Shown: positions 26,994 to 37,300 of the stretch, one piece after another | Position numbering within the stretch: the first letter of the stretch is position 1 | Layout of the letters: each line of letters begins with the position of its first letter | Source: JBQTIY01 sp052387675 | GTDB lineage: Bacteria; Planctomycetota; B15-G4 | DNA: 64,000 nucleotides | Assembly: GCA_052387675.1 (NCBI GenBank) | Contig: JBQTIY010000009.1 | Span: 248,001 to 312,000 of the forward strand | Reading direction: 5' to 3' | Position numbers and translations under genes: made by a program | The notes under the pieces: generated by a model | The model's input: the letters and a program-made list of their open reading frames with translations, nothing else | Told to the model about the DNA's origin: nothing | Database searches by the model: none

Positions 26994-28616
26994 ATGCCCT
27001 CTCGTCGCCCTTCAGCCCCTGCTCGCACACTGCGGCGCCTCGTCTTCACGCTGCTGATCTCGTCTCTCGTGCACGCTTTCGCCCAGCCGGCTGGTGCAGC
27101 GCCGGTGCTGCAAGACACAGCGGAAAGCTTGCCCGCCCAGTCCGATGGCACGAGCCGCGAGTCACCGCGCGAATCGCTGACGAACTTCCTCGAGTTGTGC
27201 CGCGCTGGCGACTTCGCCACCGCTGCGCGCTACCTCGACGTGCCCGAGGACCGCCAGGCCGACGCGCCGGCGCTCGCGCGTCGCCTCAAGGCGGTGCTCG
27301 ACCGCCATGTGTGGTTCGACCTCGAAGTCATCTCCAATGAGCCCGAAGGGCAACTCGACGACGACCTGCCCGCGGACACCGAGGAAGTCGGCAGCATCCC
27401 CGGCGAGTCCAACACCGCGGAGCCGGTGCGCATGACGCTGCACGCCAGCGAGCGCGGCAGCGACTGGGTCTTCTCGCTGGCGACGGTGTCCCGCACGGAC
27501 GAGTGGTTCGCGCGCCTGGGCCACACCTGGGCTCTGGAGTATCTGCCCGAGCCCTTGCTGCGTCCGGGCCCGGCCGACTTGCTCTACTGGCAATGGCTCG
27601 CGCTGCCCTGCCTGCTCGTACTCGCTTGGCTGGCCGGGCTCATGCTGCGGCGCCTCACCATCGGCCTCTTTTCGCGGCTCACCGCGCATACCGCCGCCAC
27701 CTGGGACGACGAGATCGTGCTGCGGCTCGCGGGCCCGATCACGCTGCTGTGGACGGCGGCCGTCTTCCGCCTGGGCATGCCCTGGCTTGAACTCTACGCA
27801 CCAGCGCAGGAGTTCATTCAGGCTCTGCTGCGCGGCGCGCTCTTTGCCGTGTTCTTCTGGTCGGTGCTGCGCTCGGTGGATGTGGCCGTGCAAGTCATGC
27901 TGCGCTCGCAGTGGGCGCTGCGCTCGCCGGCTTCGCGCGCGCTCCTGCCGTTGGGTGGGAGGCTGGTCAAGGGCCTGATCCTCATCATGGCGGCCATCGC
28001 CATCCTCGATGACCTGGGCTTCCCGGTCACCGGCCTCATCACCGGACTCGGCGTGGGCGGCTTGGCGCTGGCTCTCGCCGCGCAGGAGACGGTCAAAAAT
28101 CTCTTCGGCGCCTTCTCGATCGGCATGGACGAGACTCTGCGCGTCGGCGACGACGTGACCATCGACGGTGCGACCGGCACGGTGGAATCCATTGGCCTGC
28201 GCAGCACGCGCATCCGCACGCTCGACCGCACCCTCATCACCATTCCCAACGGCAAGCTCGTGGAGGCCCAGGTCGAGTCGCTCACGGCGCGCGACCGCTT
28301 CCGGCTCAACACGACGCTCGGCCTGGTCTATGGCACGACCGAAGCGCAGATGCGTCAGGTCGTGGCCGAGATCGAGCAGCTCCTGCGCGCACACCCCAAG
28401 ATCTGGCCCGACACGGTCATCGTGGCCTTCAAGGGCTTCGGCGAAAGCTCGCTCGACGTGGACGTGATTTGCTGGTTTCAGGTGGAGAGCTTGCCTGAGT
28501 TCCGCACCTGCCGGCAGGACGTGCTGCTGGCGATCATGGGCATCGTCGAGCGCTCCGGCAGCGACTTCGCCTTCCCGACACGCACCGTGCACCTCCTCTC
28601 GGAGTCCAAGCGATGA
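26994..28616 (+). CDS. MscS family mechanosensitive ion channel
   Basis: A 540-residue protein: signal-like N-terminus (VFTLLISSLVHAFAQPAGA), a periplasmic domain of about 150 residues, four or five membrane helices, then the MscS core. The pore helix is visible as GLGVGGLALALAAQETVKNL with the Gly/Ala packing pattern, followed by the beta domain FSIGMDETLRVGDDVTIDG, TVESIGLRSTRIRTLDRTLITIPNG and a cytoplasmic alpha/beta domain. It releases solutes on osmotic downshock. Length and N-terminal domain place it among the larger MscS homologues. It overlaps the OPT gene by ATGA. Confidence 0.9.
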   Translation: MPSRRPSAPARTLRRLVFTLLISSLVHAFAQPAGAAPVLQDTAESLPAQSDGTSRESPRESLTNFLELCRAGDFATAARYLDVPEDRQADAPALARRLKAVLDRHVWFDLEVISNEPEGQLDDDLPADTEEVGSIPGESNTAEPVRMTLHASERGSDWVFSLATVSRTDEWFARLGHTWALEYLPEPLLRPGPADLLYWQWLALPCLLVLAWLAGLMLRRLTIGLFSRLTAHTAATWDDEIVLRLAGPITLLWTAAVFRLGMPWLELYAPAQEFIQALLRGALFAVFFWSVLRSVDVAVQVMLRSQWALRSPASRALLPLGGRLVKGLILIMAAIAILDDLGFPVTGLITGLGVGGLALALAAQETVKNLFGAFSIGMDETLRVGDDVTIDGATGTVESIGLRSTRIRTLDRTLITIPNGKLVEAQVESLTARDRFRLNTTLGLVYGTTEAQMRQVVAEIEQLLRAHPKIWPDTVIVAFKGFGESSLDVDVICWFQVESLPEFRTCRQDVLLAIMGIVERSGSDFAFPTRTVHLLSESKR

Positions 28617-30592
28617 TCAACGAGCTGCAGCCGGGCGAGACGCAGGCCTCTGTCGCGCCGACCAAGCGCCTGGGACTCCTGGTCGGCACGATCATCTCGG
28701 TGGTGCTCGGCGCAGCGCTGGTCATTCCGGCTGCCAAAGCCGGCATCACGCCCGGCGTCTCGCCGGTGGTCGTGCTCTTCGGCTGGGTGGTTTTCGGCGC
28801 TGCGCTCGGTCCGCGGCTCAAGCGCTTCCTTGCGATTGCGCAAGTTACCGGCTCGGGTGGCGCCGCGGTCACGGCCGGCGTGGTCTTCACTGCGCCCGTC
28901 CTGCAGATGCTGGCCAAGAACCTGGGCCTCGACGTGCCGCCGGTGGACGTGTGGCTGCTCATGGTCGGCTCGCTTTCCGGCGCGCTGCTGGGCTTCGGCT
29001 TCGTGGGCTTCGCGACGCGGCGCTTTCTCACCGACCCGCGCCTGCCCGCGCCCGAGGCGGTGGCTTGCGATCGCATGATTCGCACGGCGGTGGAGAAGCC
29101 CGCCGAGCGGCCCAAGCTGGGACCCTCGCTCGTGGCGGGCTTGCTCTCCGGCGCGTTCATCAGCGCGGCGGTGAGCTTCAAGTGGCTCGTCGAGGAAGTG
29201 CACACCTTCGGGCTGCGCGTTTTTGGCGGCGCGCCGCAGAGCGAGAGTGCTGCCGGCGCCGGCGTGACCGGCAGCGCCGTGGCGAGTGCGCCCGACGTGA
29301 ACATTCCGATCCCAGTCTCGCCGATCTATCTCGGCATCGGCGCGCTGCTCACGCTGCCCACGGCGGCGCTGATCTTTGCCGGCGGCTTGGTGAATTCGCT
29401 GGCGCAGGGCTACTCAGCCAGCCACGCGATGGACAAGAACACCTATCGCTGGGTGGGCGGCGCGGCCATGACCGTCGCCGTGGTCTACAGCCTCGTCATG
29501 TACATGGTCGAGGGCCGGCGCAAGGCGGCGGCGGCTGGCGCCAAACTGGCCGCGGCGCGCCAGGCGACGCGCGGCGACGGTGCTGCGGCGGGCGCCGATG
29601 CGGCCGAGCTCGAAGAGTGGCAGCTCGAGCAGTCGGTGGGCATCCGCCGCATGCTCTGGGGCTGCATCGCAGCCGGCACCGCGCTCTTGCTCGTCATGAT
29701 GAACATGACCGGCGCCTCGCTCAGCACGCTCGTCATCATGGGCCTCGTCGCCTTCGTGCTCACCTTCTTGCTCTCCGGGCTGGGCGGGCTGCTCTCGCTG
29801 CAAGTGGGCAGTTCGGCTTCGCCGGTGAGCGGCACCGTCTTCATGGGCTTGCTCGTGCTCTCGATCACCGGCCTGGCGCTGGGGCTGGAGGGCGTGGCGG
29901 GTGTGGCCTTCCTCGTGCCGCTCGTGGTGGCCGCCTGCGTGGCCATTTGCGCGGCCAACGACAGCAGCCAGGACTACAAAACCATCCAGCTCAACGGCTT
30001 CAAGGTGAGCGACAGTTTCTTTGGGCACCTGGTGGGCCTCTTGGCGGGCGCCATTGCTGTGCCGCTCACGCTGGCCATGGCGCACAACGCCTTCTCGCTC
30101 GGCAGCGACGAGCTGCCCTGTCCGCAGGCCGGCTTCTTCGCCACGGTGCTGGAGTCGCTCTTTCTCGATGCGCAGATTCCCTGGGGCCCGGTGGGCGTGG
30201 GCGCCGTGCTGGGGCTCTTCGCCGTGGGCCTCGATGCCTGGGGCAAGCGGCGCGGCATCATTCTCTCGGCGCTGGCCTTCGCGGTGGGCATCTATCTGCG
30301 GCCCGAGGCCGGCGTGGGCATGATGCTCGGCGCGCTCGCGCGCTTCGTGGCCACGCGCAAGATGAGCGCGAGCACGCACGAAGGCGTGCTCGTCGCGGCG
30401 GGACTCATCACCGGCGACGCACTCTTCTCGCTGCTGCTCGGCGTGCTGCTCACGGCGGGTGTCTCGCTCGCGGTCTTCGAGCCGGCTTCGCCCCTGCCGC
30501 ATTGGATTGGCGGCCTGCTGCTGGTGCTCGTGCTCGGTCTCATCTGGCGTAACTACGCCTTCGGCCGCCGTGCCGACGGCGGGGGGCACTGA
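28613..30592 (+). CDS. OPT family oligopeptide/metal-chelate transporter
   Basis: A 659-residue polytopic membrane protein with about 14 hydrophobic segments. The OPT signatures are recognisable in prokaryotic form: RLPAPEAVACDRMI near residue 145 (compare LPxPEGxACAEVL) and ANDSSQDYKTIQLNGFKV near 450 (compare GNxSQDLKTGYLVG). OPT proteins import peptides or metal-siderophore complexes by proton coupling. Residues about 300-345 form a cytoplasmic Ala/Glu-rich loop. It is translationally coupled to the MscS gene by a 4-nt overlap, an arrangement I cannot explain functionally. Confidence 0.75.
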   Translation: MINELQPGETQASVAPTKRLGLLVGTIISVVLGAALVIPAAKAGITPGVSPVVVLFGWVVFGAALGPRLKRFLAIAQVTGSGGAAVTAGVVFTAPVLQMLAKNLGLDVPPVDVWLLMVGSLSGALLGFGFVGFATRRFLTDPRLPAPEAVACDRMIRTAVEKPAERPKLGPSLVAGLLSGAFISAAVSFKWLVEEVHTFGLRVFGGAPQSESAAGAGVTGSAVASAPDVNIPIPVSPIYLGIGALLTLPTAALIFAGGLVNSLAQGYSASHAMDKNTYRWVGGAAMTVAVVYSLVMYMVEGRRKAAAAGAKLAAARQATRGDGAAAGADAAELEEWQLEQSVGIRRMLWGCIAAGTALLLVMMNMTGASLSTLVIMGLVAFVLTFLLSGLGGLLSLQVGSSASPVSGTVFMGLLVLSITGLALGLEGVAGVAFLVPLVVAACVAICAANDSSQDYKTIQLNGFKVSDSFFGHLVGLLAGAIAVPLTLAMAHNAFSLGSDELPCPQAGFFATVLESLFLDAQIPWGPVGVGAVLGLFAVGLDAWGKRRGIILSALAFAVGIYLRPEAGVGMMLGALARFVATRKMSASTHEGVLVAAGLITGDALFSLLLGVLLTAGVSLAVFEPASPLPHWIGGLLLVLVLGLIWRNYAFGRRADGGGH

Positions 30593-30695
30593 CCGAACCA
30601 GCGCCGGGCGATCTGATCCAAGCGCGCACGACCTCTTGTCCGGGAGCGCCGCGGGCGTTTTGATGGAGCGCCCCCCGCACCTGGAGCCGCCGCCG

Positions 30696-31439
30696 ATGCA
30701 CACCCTGGTCCTGCTGCGCCACGGCGAGAGCCAGTGGAATCGTGAGAACCGCTTCACCGGCTGGGTGGATGTGCCGCTCTCCGAGAAGGGCACGGGCGAA
30801 GCCAAGGAGGCCGGCCGGCTGCTGAAGGCCGAGGGCCTGAGCTTCGATGTCGCTCACACCTCCGTGCTCAAGCGCGCCATCAAGACCCTGTGGATCGCTC
30901 TCGAAGAGCAAGACCTGATGTGGATCCCGGTGCATCGGAGCTGGCGCCTGAACGAGCGCCACTACGGCGCCTTGCAGGGACTCAACAAGGCCGAGACGGC
31001 CGCGCGTCACGGCGAAGCGCAGGTGAAGATCTGGCGGCGCAGCTACGACATCCGGCCGCCGGCGCTCGAGCGCAGCGACCCGCTCTTTCCCGGCCACGAC
31101 CGGCGCTACGCCGCGCTGGCCCCGTCGGAGCTGCCCACCACCGAGTGCCTCAAGGACACGGTGGCGCGTTTCTTGCCTTACTGGAATGACGTCATCGCGC
31201 CGGCGGTGCGCAGCGGACAGCGCGTGCTCATCGCCGCGCACGGCAACAGCCTGCGCGCACTGGTCAAGCATCTCGACGGGATCAGCGACGCCGACATCGT
31301 CGAGCTGAACATCCCCACGGGCGTGCCGCTGGTCTACGAGCTCGATGCAAACCTGCGCCCGCTGCGGCATCGCTATCTCGGCGACGCCGCGGCCATCGCC
31401 AAGGCGGCGGCTGCCGTCGCGAACCAGGGCAAGGCCTGA
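30696..31439 (+). CDS. gpmA: 2,3-bisphosphoglycerate-dependent phosphoglycerate mutase
   Basis: A 247-residue protein, normal for GpmA. LVLLRHGESQWNRENRFTGW carries the phosphorylated His and the RHGE motif, followed by WRLNERHYGALQGLNK with the Arg and Glu contacts and IAAHGNSLRALVKHLDG with the second active-site His. It interconverts 3- and 2-phosphoglycerate in glycolysis and gluconeogenesis. ATG 30696 has TGGAG upstream and gives the canonical N-terminus. The ORF extends further upstream only as non-coding frame. The nuclease gene follows after 6 nt, an unusual pairing of a glycolytic enzyme with DNA repair. Confidence 0.92.
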   Translation: MHTLVLLRHGESQWNRENRFTGWVDVPLSEKGTGEAKEAGRLLKAEGLSFDVAHTSVLKRAIKTLWIALEEQDLMWIPVHRSWRLNERHYGALQGLNKAETAARHGEAQVKIWRRSYDIRPPALERSDPLFPGHDRRYAALAPSELPTTECLKDTVARFLPYWNDVIAPAVRSGQRVLIAAHGNSLRALVKHLDGISDADIVELNIPTGVPLVYELDANLRPLRHRYLGDAAAIAKAAAAVANQGKA

Positions 31440-31445
31440 GGAGGC

Positions 31446-34313
31446 GTGCCCGAGCGCGTCTTCCTCGGCTGGGATGCACAGGGCTGGGGCGCGGGGCGAA
31501 GTTCGTGTCTTGATGCGGCGGCCGACTGGCTGCTGCAGCGCGCCGGCGCCGAGCGTGACCTCTCCTCCTTCGTGGTGGCCGTGCCCGGCGCGCGCGCCGG
31601 GCGGCGACTGCTGGAAGTGCTCGTCGAGCGCGCGGGCACAGCGATTGCGCCGCCGCAGATCACGACGGCCGGCCAGCTCACCGACCGCTTTTTGACCGCA
31701 GCCCGCCCGCTGGCCAGCGGCCTCGTACGCAGCCTGGCCTGGCAGGCCGCGCTCGCCGCACTGGACGACGCGCGGCTCGCGGCCCTCGTGCGGCCTCGCC
31801 CCGCGACGACGGACTGGGCCACTTGGCGCGCACTGGCCGACGACGTGCGCGCGCGTCACGCCGAGCTGGGGCGCGAGGGCAGGAGTTTCGCGGAGGCCGT
31901 GCCGCTGGTGCCCGAGGGCGCCGAGCGAGCGCGCTGGCAGGCGCTCGTTGCGGTGCACGAGGACTACCGGCGCCGGCTGCTCGCGCTGGGGCTGGATGAT
32001 CCGCACGACGCGCGGCGCGAAGCGCTGCACTCTTCGCCGAGTTCACTGATCGCTTCGCCGCCGACTGACTCGCCGCCCACAGCTTTGGCGGCAGACGAGT
32101 TCACCGGCACGCTTGTGCTAGTGGGCGTCACCGAACTGAGCGGCTTGCTGCGCGGCGCGCTCCAGCGGCGCGCCTGCATTGCACTGATCTTCGCGCCCCC
32201 GCAAGAGGCCGCGCGCTTCGACGACTTCGGCGCGGTGCAGCCGGAGGCCTGGGCCGGCGGGGTGCTGCCGCTCGAGCGCGCGCGCTGGTTCGTGGAGGAG
32301 CGCCCGGCCGATCAAGCCACGCGCGTGGTCTCGGTGCTGGCCGAGTGGGGCGAGCGTTTCGCGATCGAGGACGTGACTCTCGGCGTGCCGGGCTTGGGCG
32401 GCAGCGGCGACGAGATCGTGCCGCACTTGCGGCAACTGCTGGGCGCCCTCGACGTCGAGTTGCGTCCGGCCGTGGGCCCGCCGCTCCGCCAGACTGGCCC
32501 CTTCCGGCTGCTCGCCGGCCTGGCCCGGCTGCTGCGTGAGGACAGCTTCGACGAACTCGCCGCTCTCGCCCGCCATCCAGAACTGGAAGCCTGGCTGGCC
32601 AAGCGGCCCGGCCTCGAGCATCTCGACCTGCCGGCACTGCTCGACGACTATCACGCGCGGCACTTGCCCGGCCGCCGGCCGCGGCGCTGGCTCGAAGTGG
32701 ATGAGCGCTCGGCTGAGCAGGCAGCGCGGCTGCGCGCGGTCGAGGCCGCGCTCCGTGAACTGCTCGGCCCCTTGCAGGGCGCCGAGCGGCGCACGCTCGC
32801 GCGCTGGGCCGAGGCTCTCGAGGCGCTGCTCGCGCGACTGGACTCCGGACAGGCCTTCGCCCTGATCAAGCTGCGCGAGTGCCTCGCCGAGTTCGCCCGC
32901 GTGCCCGCGGCGCTGGCCGAGACACTGAGTCTCTCTGCCGCCGAGGCGCTGGAGACTCTGCTCGAAGAGGCCGCCGCGCTTGAGCTGGCGCCGCCGGCGC
33001 GCCGCGATGCGCTGGAACTCCTGGGTTGGTTGGAACTGCCGCTCGATGATGCGCGCGCGCTCGTCGTGGTCAACTTGGCCGAGGGACAGGTGCCCGAGCC
33101 GGTGAGCGGGCTGTCGGATGGCCTGCGTCGGCGCCTGGGCCTTCCGGACGATGCGCTGCGTCTGGCGCGCGATGCGCACGCTCTCACCGTGCTGCTCAAC
33201 TCGAAAGAGGATGTGGTGCTGGTCACCGGCCGGCGCAGCCAAGCCGGCGATCCCCTGCGGCCATCCAGGCTGCTCTTTCACGTGCCCGAAGAGGCCGTGG
33301 CCGCGCGCGTGCGGGCCTGGGTTGATCCGCCCGCGGCGGCAACTCGTCCGGCTGTCGAACGAGCGCCGTCGGCGCGCCCGCTTCTGGTGCCAGCCGAGGC
33401 AGAAGCTCCGCAGCGCGTGGCCGTGACGAAGTTCCGTGACTGGCTGGCGTCGCCGTACCTGTTCTACCTCAACGCTGTACTCGGCCTGCGCTCGGTCGAC
33501 GACGAGGCCCGCGAGTGCGAGGCGCCGCTCTTCGGCGTCCTGCTGCACTCCGTGCTCGCTGAGCTCAGTACGCCCGCAGGCTTGGGCTTGAGCGAGGCCG
33601 CTGACTTGGGTGACTTCCTCGTTGAACGCCTCGAAGCCCAGACGCGAGCGCGCTTCGGCCAGGACGCACTGCCGGTCGTCGCGCTGCAACTTGACCTAGC
33701 GCGCGGGCGGCTGCGGCAGTTTGCCTTTGAGGAGGCGCGGCGACGCGCCGAGGGCTGGCAGCAGGTGCTCAGTGAGCAGCGCGCGGAATGCCCGCTGCGG
33801 ATTCCCGGCGAGGCCGACATCACGCTCGTAGGCGTGATCGACCGCGTCGATGTGCGCGGCTCAGAGTGGGCGATTCTCGACTACAAGAGCGGGGAAGAGG
33901 CGAAGTCGCCCCGGGAGGCGCACGGCCCGAACAAGCAGGGCCGGTGGCGCGACTTGCAGCTTCCGCTCTATCGACACTTGCTTGCGGGCTGGGCTGCGGA
34001 GCGCGGCCTGGCCTCAGCGCCGCAGCTTGGTTACGCCAACCTCGGGCGCGACGCAGACGCCGTGGGTTTCGCGATAGCCGAGTGGAGCCCTGATCAACTA
34101 CAGGCCGCCGACGAAGTGGCTCGCGAGGCGGTGCGCGCGATGCGCCGGCCCGGCGCCTTTGCCGAGCTGGGGCGTTTCCCGGTGCGCGAACTGATCTTGG
34201 CGGCCTTGGCCGGCCTGGGCGTCTTCGGTCAGGAGCCCGACGAGGGCGGCGCGACCGCGGAGGAGCTTGCAGCGGACGACGAAGCTGATGACGAGGAGAG
34301 CGAGGAGGCATGA
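31446..34313 (+). CDS. AddB/RexB-like nuclease with inactive helicase domains
   Basis: A 955-residue protein with GTG start and GGAGG at 31440. The N-terminal half resembles the degenerate helicase fold of AddB (FVVAVPGARAGRRLLEVLVERA in place of a working P-loop). The C-terminal 250 residues are a PD-(D/E)XK nuclease (PF12705-like): GVIDRVDVRGSEWAILDYKSG holds the Asp and the Asp-Tyr-Lys of the active site, followed by QLPLYRHLL. The four cysteines of the AddB iron-sulphur cluster are not evident. It overlaps the UvrD-like partner by ATGA, so the two should form a heterodimer that processes double-strand breaks, as AddAB does. Confidence 0.75.
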   Translation: MPERVFLGWDAQGWGAGRSSCLDAAADWLLQRAGAERDLSSFVVAVPGARAGRRLLEVLVERAGTAIAPPQITTAGQLTDRFLTAARPLASGLVRSLAWQAALAALDDARLAALVRPRPATTDWATWRALADDVRARHAELGREGRSFAEAVPLVPEGAERARWQALVAVHEDYRRRLLALGLDDPHDARREALHSSPSSLIASPPTDSPPTALAADEFTGTLVLVGVTELSGLLRGALQRRACIALIFAPPQEAARFDDFGAVQPEAWAGGVLPLERARWFVEERPADQATRVVSVLAEWGERFAIEDVTLGVPGLGGSGDEIVPHLRQLLGALDVELRPAVGPPLRQTGPFRLLAGLARLLREDSFDELAALARHPELEAWLAKRPGLEHLDLPALLDDYHARHLPGRRPRRWLEVDERSAEQAARLRAVEAALRELLGPLQGAERRTLARWAEALEALLARLDSGQAFALIKLRECLAEFARVPAALAETLSLSAAEALETLLEEAAALELAPPARRDALELLGWLELPLDDARALVVVNLAEGQVPEPVSGLSDGLRRRLGLPDDALRLARDAHALTVLLNSKEDVVLVTGRRSQAGDPLRPSRLLFHVPEEAVAARVRAWVDPPAAATRPAVERAPSARPLLVPAEAEAPQRVAVTKFRDWLASPYLFYLNAVLGLRSVDDEARECEAPLFGVLLHSVLAELSTPAGLGLSEAADLGDFLVERLEAQTRARFGQDALPVVALQLDLARGRLRQFAFEEARRRAEGWQQVLSEQRAECPLRIPGEADITLVGVIDRVDVRGSEWAILDYKSGEEAKSPREAHGPNKQGRWRDLQLPLYRHLLAGWAAERGLASAPQLGYANLGRDADAVGFAIAEWSPDQLQAADEVAREAVRAMRRPGAFAELGRFPVRELILAALAGLGVFGQEPDEGGATAEELAADDEADDEESEEA

Positions 34314-37300
34314 GTTCGCCTCCGGTGGCAGCGCAGATGGCACCTGACATCGTGCTGGCCTCGGCGGGCTCGGGTAAGACCTATCAGCTCAGCGAGTGTT
34401 TCGTCGCGCTGCTCGCTGCCGGCGTGCCGCCTGAGCGCATTCTGGCCACGAGCTTCACGCGCAAGGCGGCCGGCGAAATCCTCCAGCGCGTGTTGGAGCG
34501 CTTGGCCAAGGCCGCCGACCAGGACGCCGCCCAGCGCGCGCTGCTCGCCGCGCTCATGCGCGAGCTGCAGCGCTTCGAAGTGCGCACGCTCGACAGCGTC
34601 TTCGTCTCCTTGGCTGGCCAGCTCGGTTCCGCCGTGGGCTTGGCACCGGGCTGGACGCTGGTGAACGATTCCGAACTCAAGCGACTGCAGGGCGCGGCCG
34701 TCGATGCGGTGCTGGCCGAGACCGAGCCGCACGAGCTGCTCCCGCTGCTCGAGAATTGGCGCAGCGGCTCGTCGAGCCGCAGCGTGCACGAGTCCCTCGT
34801 GCAGGCTTTCTCCGGCCGCGCGCGCGAACTCTTCCGCAGCACGCCGAGCGCCGTGTGGGGGGGCTTGCCGCTCCCGGAAGGATTGAGTCCCGCCCAGCAG
34901 GCGCAGGCCATCCAGGCCTTGGGCAAGGTGAATCTGCCGGTCACAAAGAAAGGCCAGCCCGACAAGAACTTTGCCGCAGGCGTCGAGCGGGTACTCGAAC
35001 TGGCTGGAGATCTCGACAGCCTCGAAGGCGCGAAGGCCTTTCTCCTGAACGGTCTCGTTGGAAAAGTCCTCCTCGAAGAGGTGACCTACTGCACTCATCC
35101 CATCGAGGCCGACTTGGCCGAGCCCGTGACCCTCTTGGCGCAGTCCGCATCTCGGCGCATCGTTGAAGATCTCGTCGGCCGAGGACGCGCGCTGCATCGC
35201 CTGCTCGCCCTGCACGAACAGCGCTGGTCCGAAGTTCAGCGTCGCCGCCGCTGTCACGAGTTCTCCGACTTTCCGCGGCTGCTCGCCGACGCAAGCGCCG
35301 ACTTGGGCGGCGAGCAAGCCAGCTTTCTGCGCGGCACCCCGACCGAGCATCTTCTGCTCGACGAGTTCCAGGACACGTCGCGCGACCAATGGAGCGTGCT
35401 CGCGCCACTGGCCGACCGCATCGCTGCCGGCCGCCGCGGCGCCTTCTTTTGCGTCGGCGACGTCAAGCAGGCGATCTACGGCTGGCGGGGCGGCGACGCG
35501 GAGCTGCTGGCGAGCATGCCCGCGCGCTATGGCGTCAAGGCGCGCCGGCTGGACCAGAGTTACCGATCAGCGCCGGCCGTGCTCGCTGCAGTGAATCGGG
35601 TCTTCACGAGTTTGCCGACCAACACGGTGATCGAGGACCTTGCACTGAAGGACTCGCTGCCGGAGTGGGTGCGCGAGTTTCAGGCGCACACCTCGGCGCT
35701 CGAGCCGCGACCCTCCGGCTCCGTTCGCCTGGTGTGCGTGCCGGTCAAAGGGCGCGGCGCTGCAGCCGAGCAAGCGCTGGCGCGCTGCTTGGCCGAGCGC
35801 GTGGTGCGGCTGCGCGAGGAAGAGCCTGGCTGGCGAGTCGGCGTGCTGGTGCGCCGCAACAAGCGCATTCCGGGTCTGCTGCGCGAGCTTCAGCGCGCGG
35901 GCGTACCGGCTACGGGCGCCGGCGGCCAGGTGCTCACCGACTCGCCGGCCGTGACCCAGATCGTTTCACTGCTGCATCTGGCGGATCATCCCGGCGACAC
36001 TCAGGCGGCCTACCACGTGGCCAAGTCACCCTTGGGCCCCGCGCTGGGCCTCGCTGTGAACCTCGAGGGAGCCTCACGCCTGGCGCGGCGCGTGCGCGCC
36101 GATCTGCTCGCGCGAGGCTATGGGCCGACGCTCGAGCTGTACGCGGCCACACTTCGCGCGGGCGCCGAGTGCGGCGACTGGGATCGACTGCGCCTGCCGC
36201 AGCTCGTCGAGCTAGGGCACGCCTTTGATGCGCGGCCGAGCAGGCGTCCGGCCGACTTCGTCGCCCATGTCCGCACGCAGCGCGTCGAAGTGCCGGCCGG
36301 GATGGAAGTCGTGGTTACGACCTATCACCAAGCCAAGGGGCTGGAGTACGACGCCGTCCTGCTGCCCGAGCTGGACGCCGCGCTCATTGGCCGCTTCGAT
36401 CCCCTGCTTGTGGGCCGTGGGCCCGGCGGCGCGCCGACCTTCATCGTGCCTGCGCCGGTGAAGGACATCATTGCGCGGCTGCCGTCCTTGCGTGAGGCGC
36501 GCGAGGCGGAGCGAGCCAAGGGCCTAGAGGCTCAACTCTGTGGGCTCTATGTGGCTATGACTCGCGCCAAGCGGCGCCTCGACCTGATCGTTCCTGAAGA
36601 GCCTAGCGACAAGAGTGTCGCGGCCTTGCTCTGTGCAGCCTTGAGCCCGCCGCCTCAGCTCAGCGAGGCGACGCTCTTTGAGAACGACGGCTCGAGCGTG
36701 GCGGCCGCGTCGGCCGCGCCTTCTGAATCGCCGCTGCCCAGCCTTCCGGCCGCAGGCGCCGCCGTCCCGCACATCGCCCTGCGGCGCGGGGGTGCTGTGC
36801 GCGTGCGGACGCGCCGCTCGCCGTCGACTCAGACGCCTGCAGAAGGCGCTGCACCTGCCGAGAGCAGTTCGTCTACCGAAAGCAATTCGCCCGGGGCCGC
36901 CGCCTTGGGTGCGGACCCCAATGCTGCGCACGCTGACACCGGTGTCGCGCGTGCCCGCGGAGTCATGCTGCATGCCTGGTTTGAGCGCCTCGCCTGGCTG
37001 GACGAAGGCCAGCCTTCCGAAGCCCAGCTCCTCGCCGCCGGCCGGCAGTGCGCCGTGCGCGAGGGCTGCGACCTCGCGCTCGTGCCGCGCTGGCTCCGCG
37101 AGTGGCGAGAGCTGCTGCAAGAGCCGGTGCTGCAGCGGGCGCTGTCGCGCGCCACGCAGCAGGGGCCGGCGGGCACGCTGCCTGATCTGCGGAGCGAAGC
37201 GCCCTTTGCCTATCTCGAAGGAAACTCCGCTGAGGCCGCGCTCGTGATTGGCCGGATCGATCGCCTCGTGCTCTGGCGCCGCGACGGCATCGTCGTCGCC

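Noticed and set aside
30540..32030. 496-codon minus-strand frame opposite gpmA and the AddB-like gene
   Set aside because: It crosses two well-supported plus-strand genes and shows no conserved motif.
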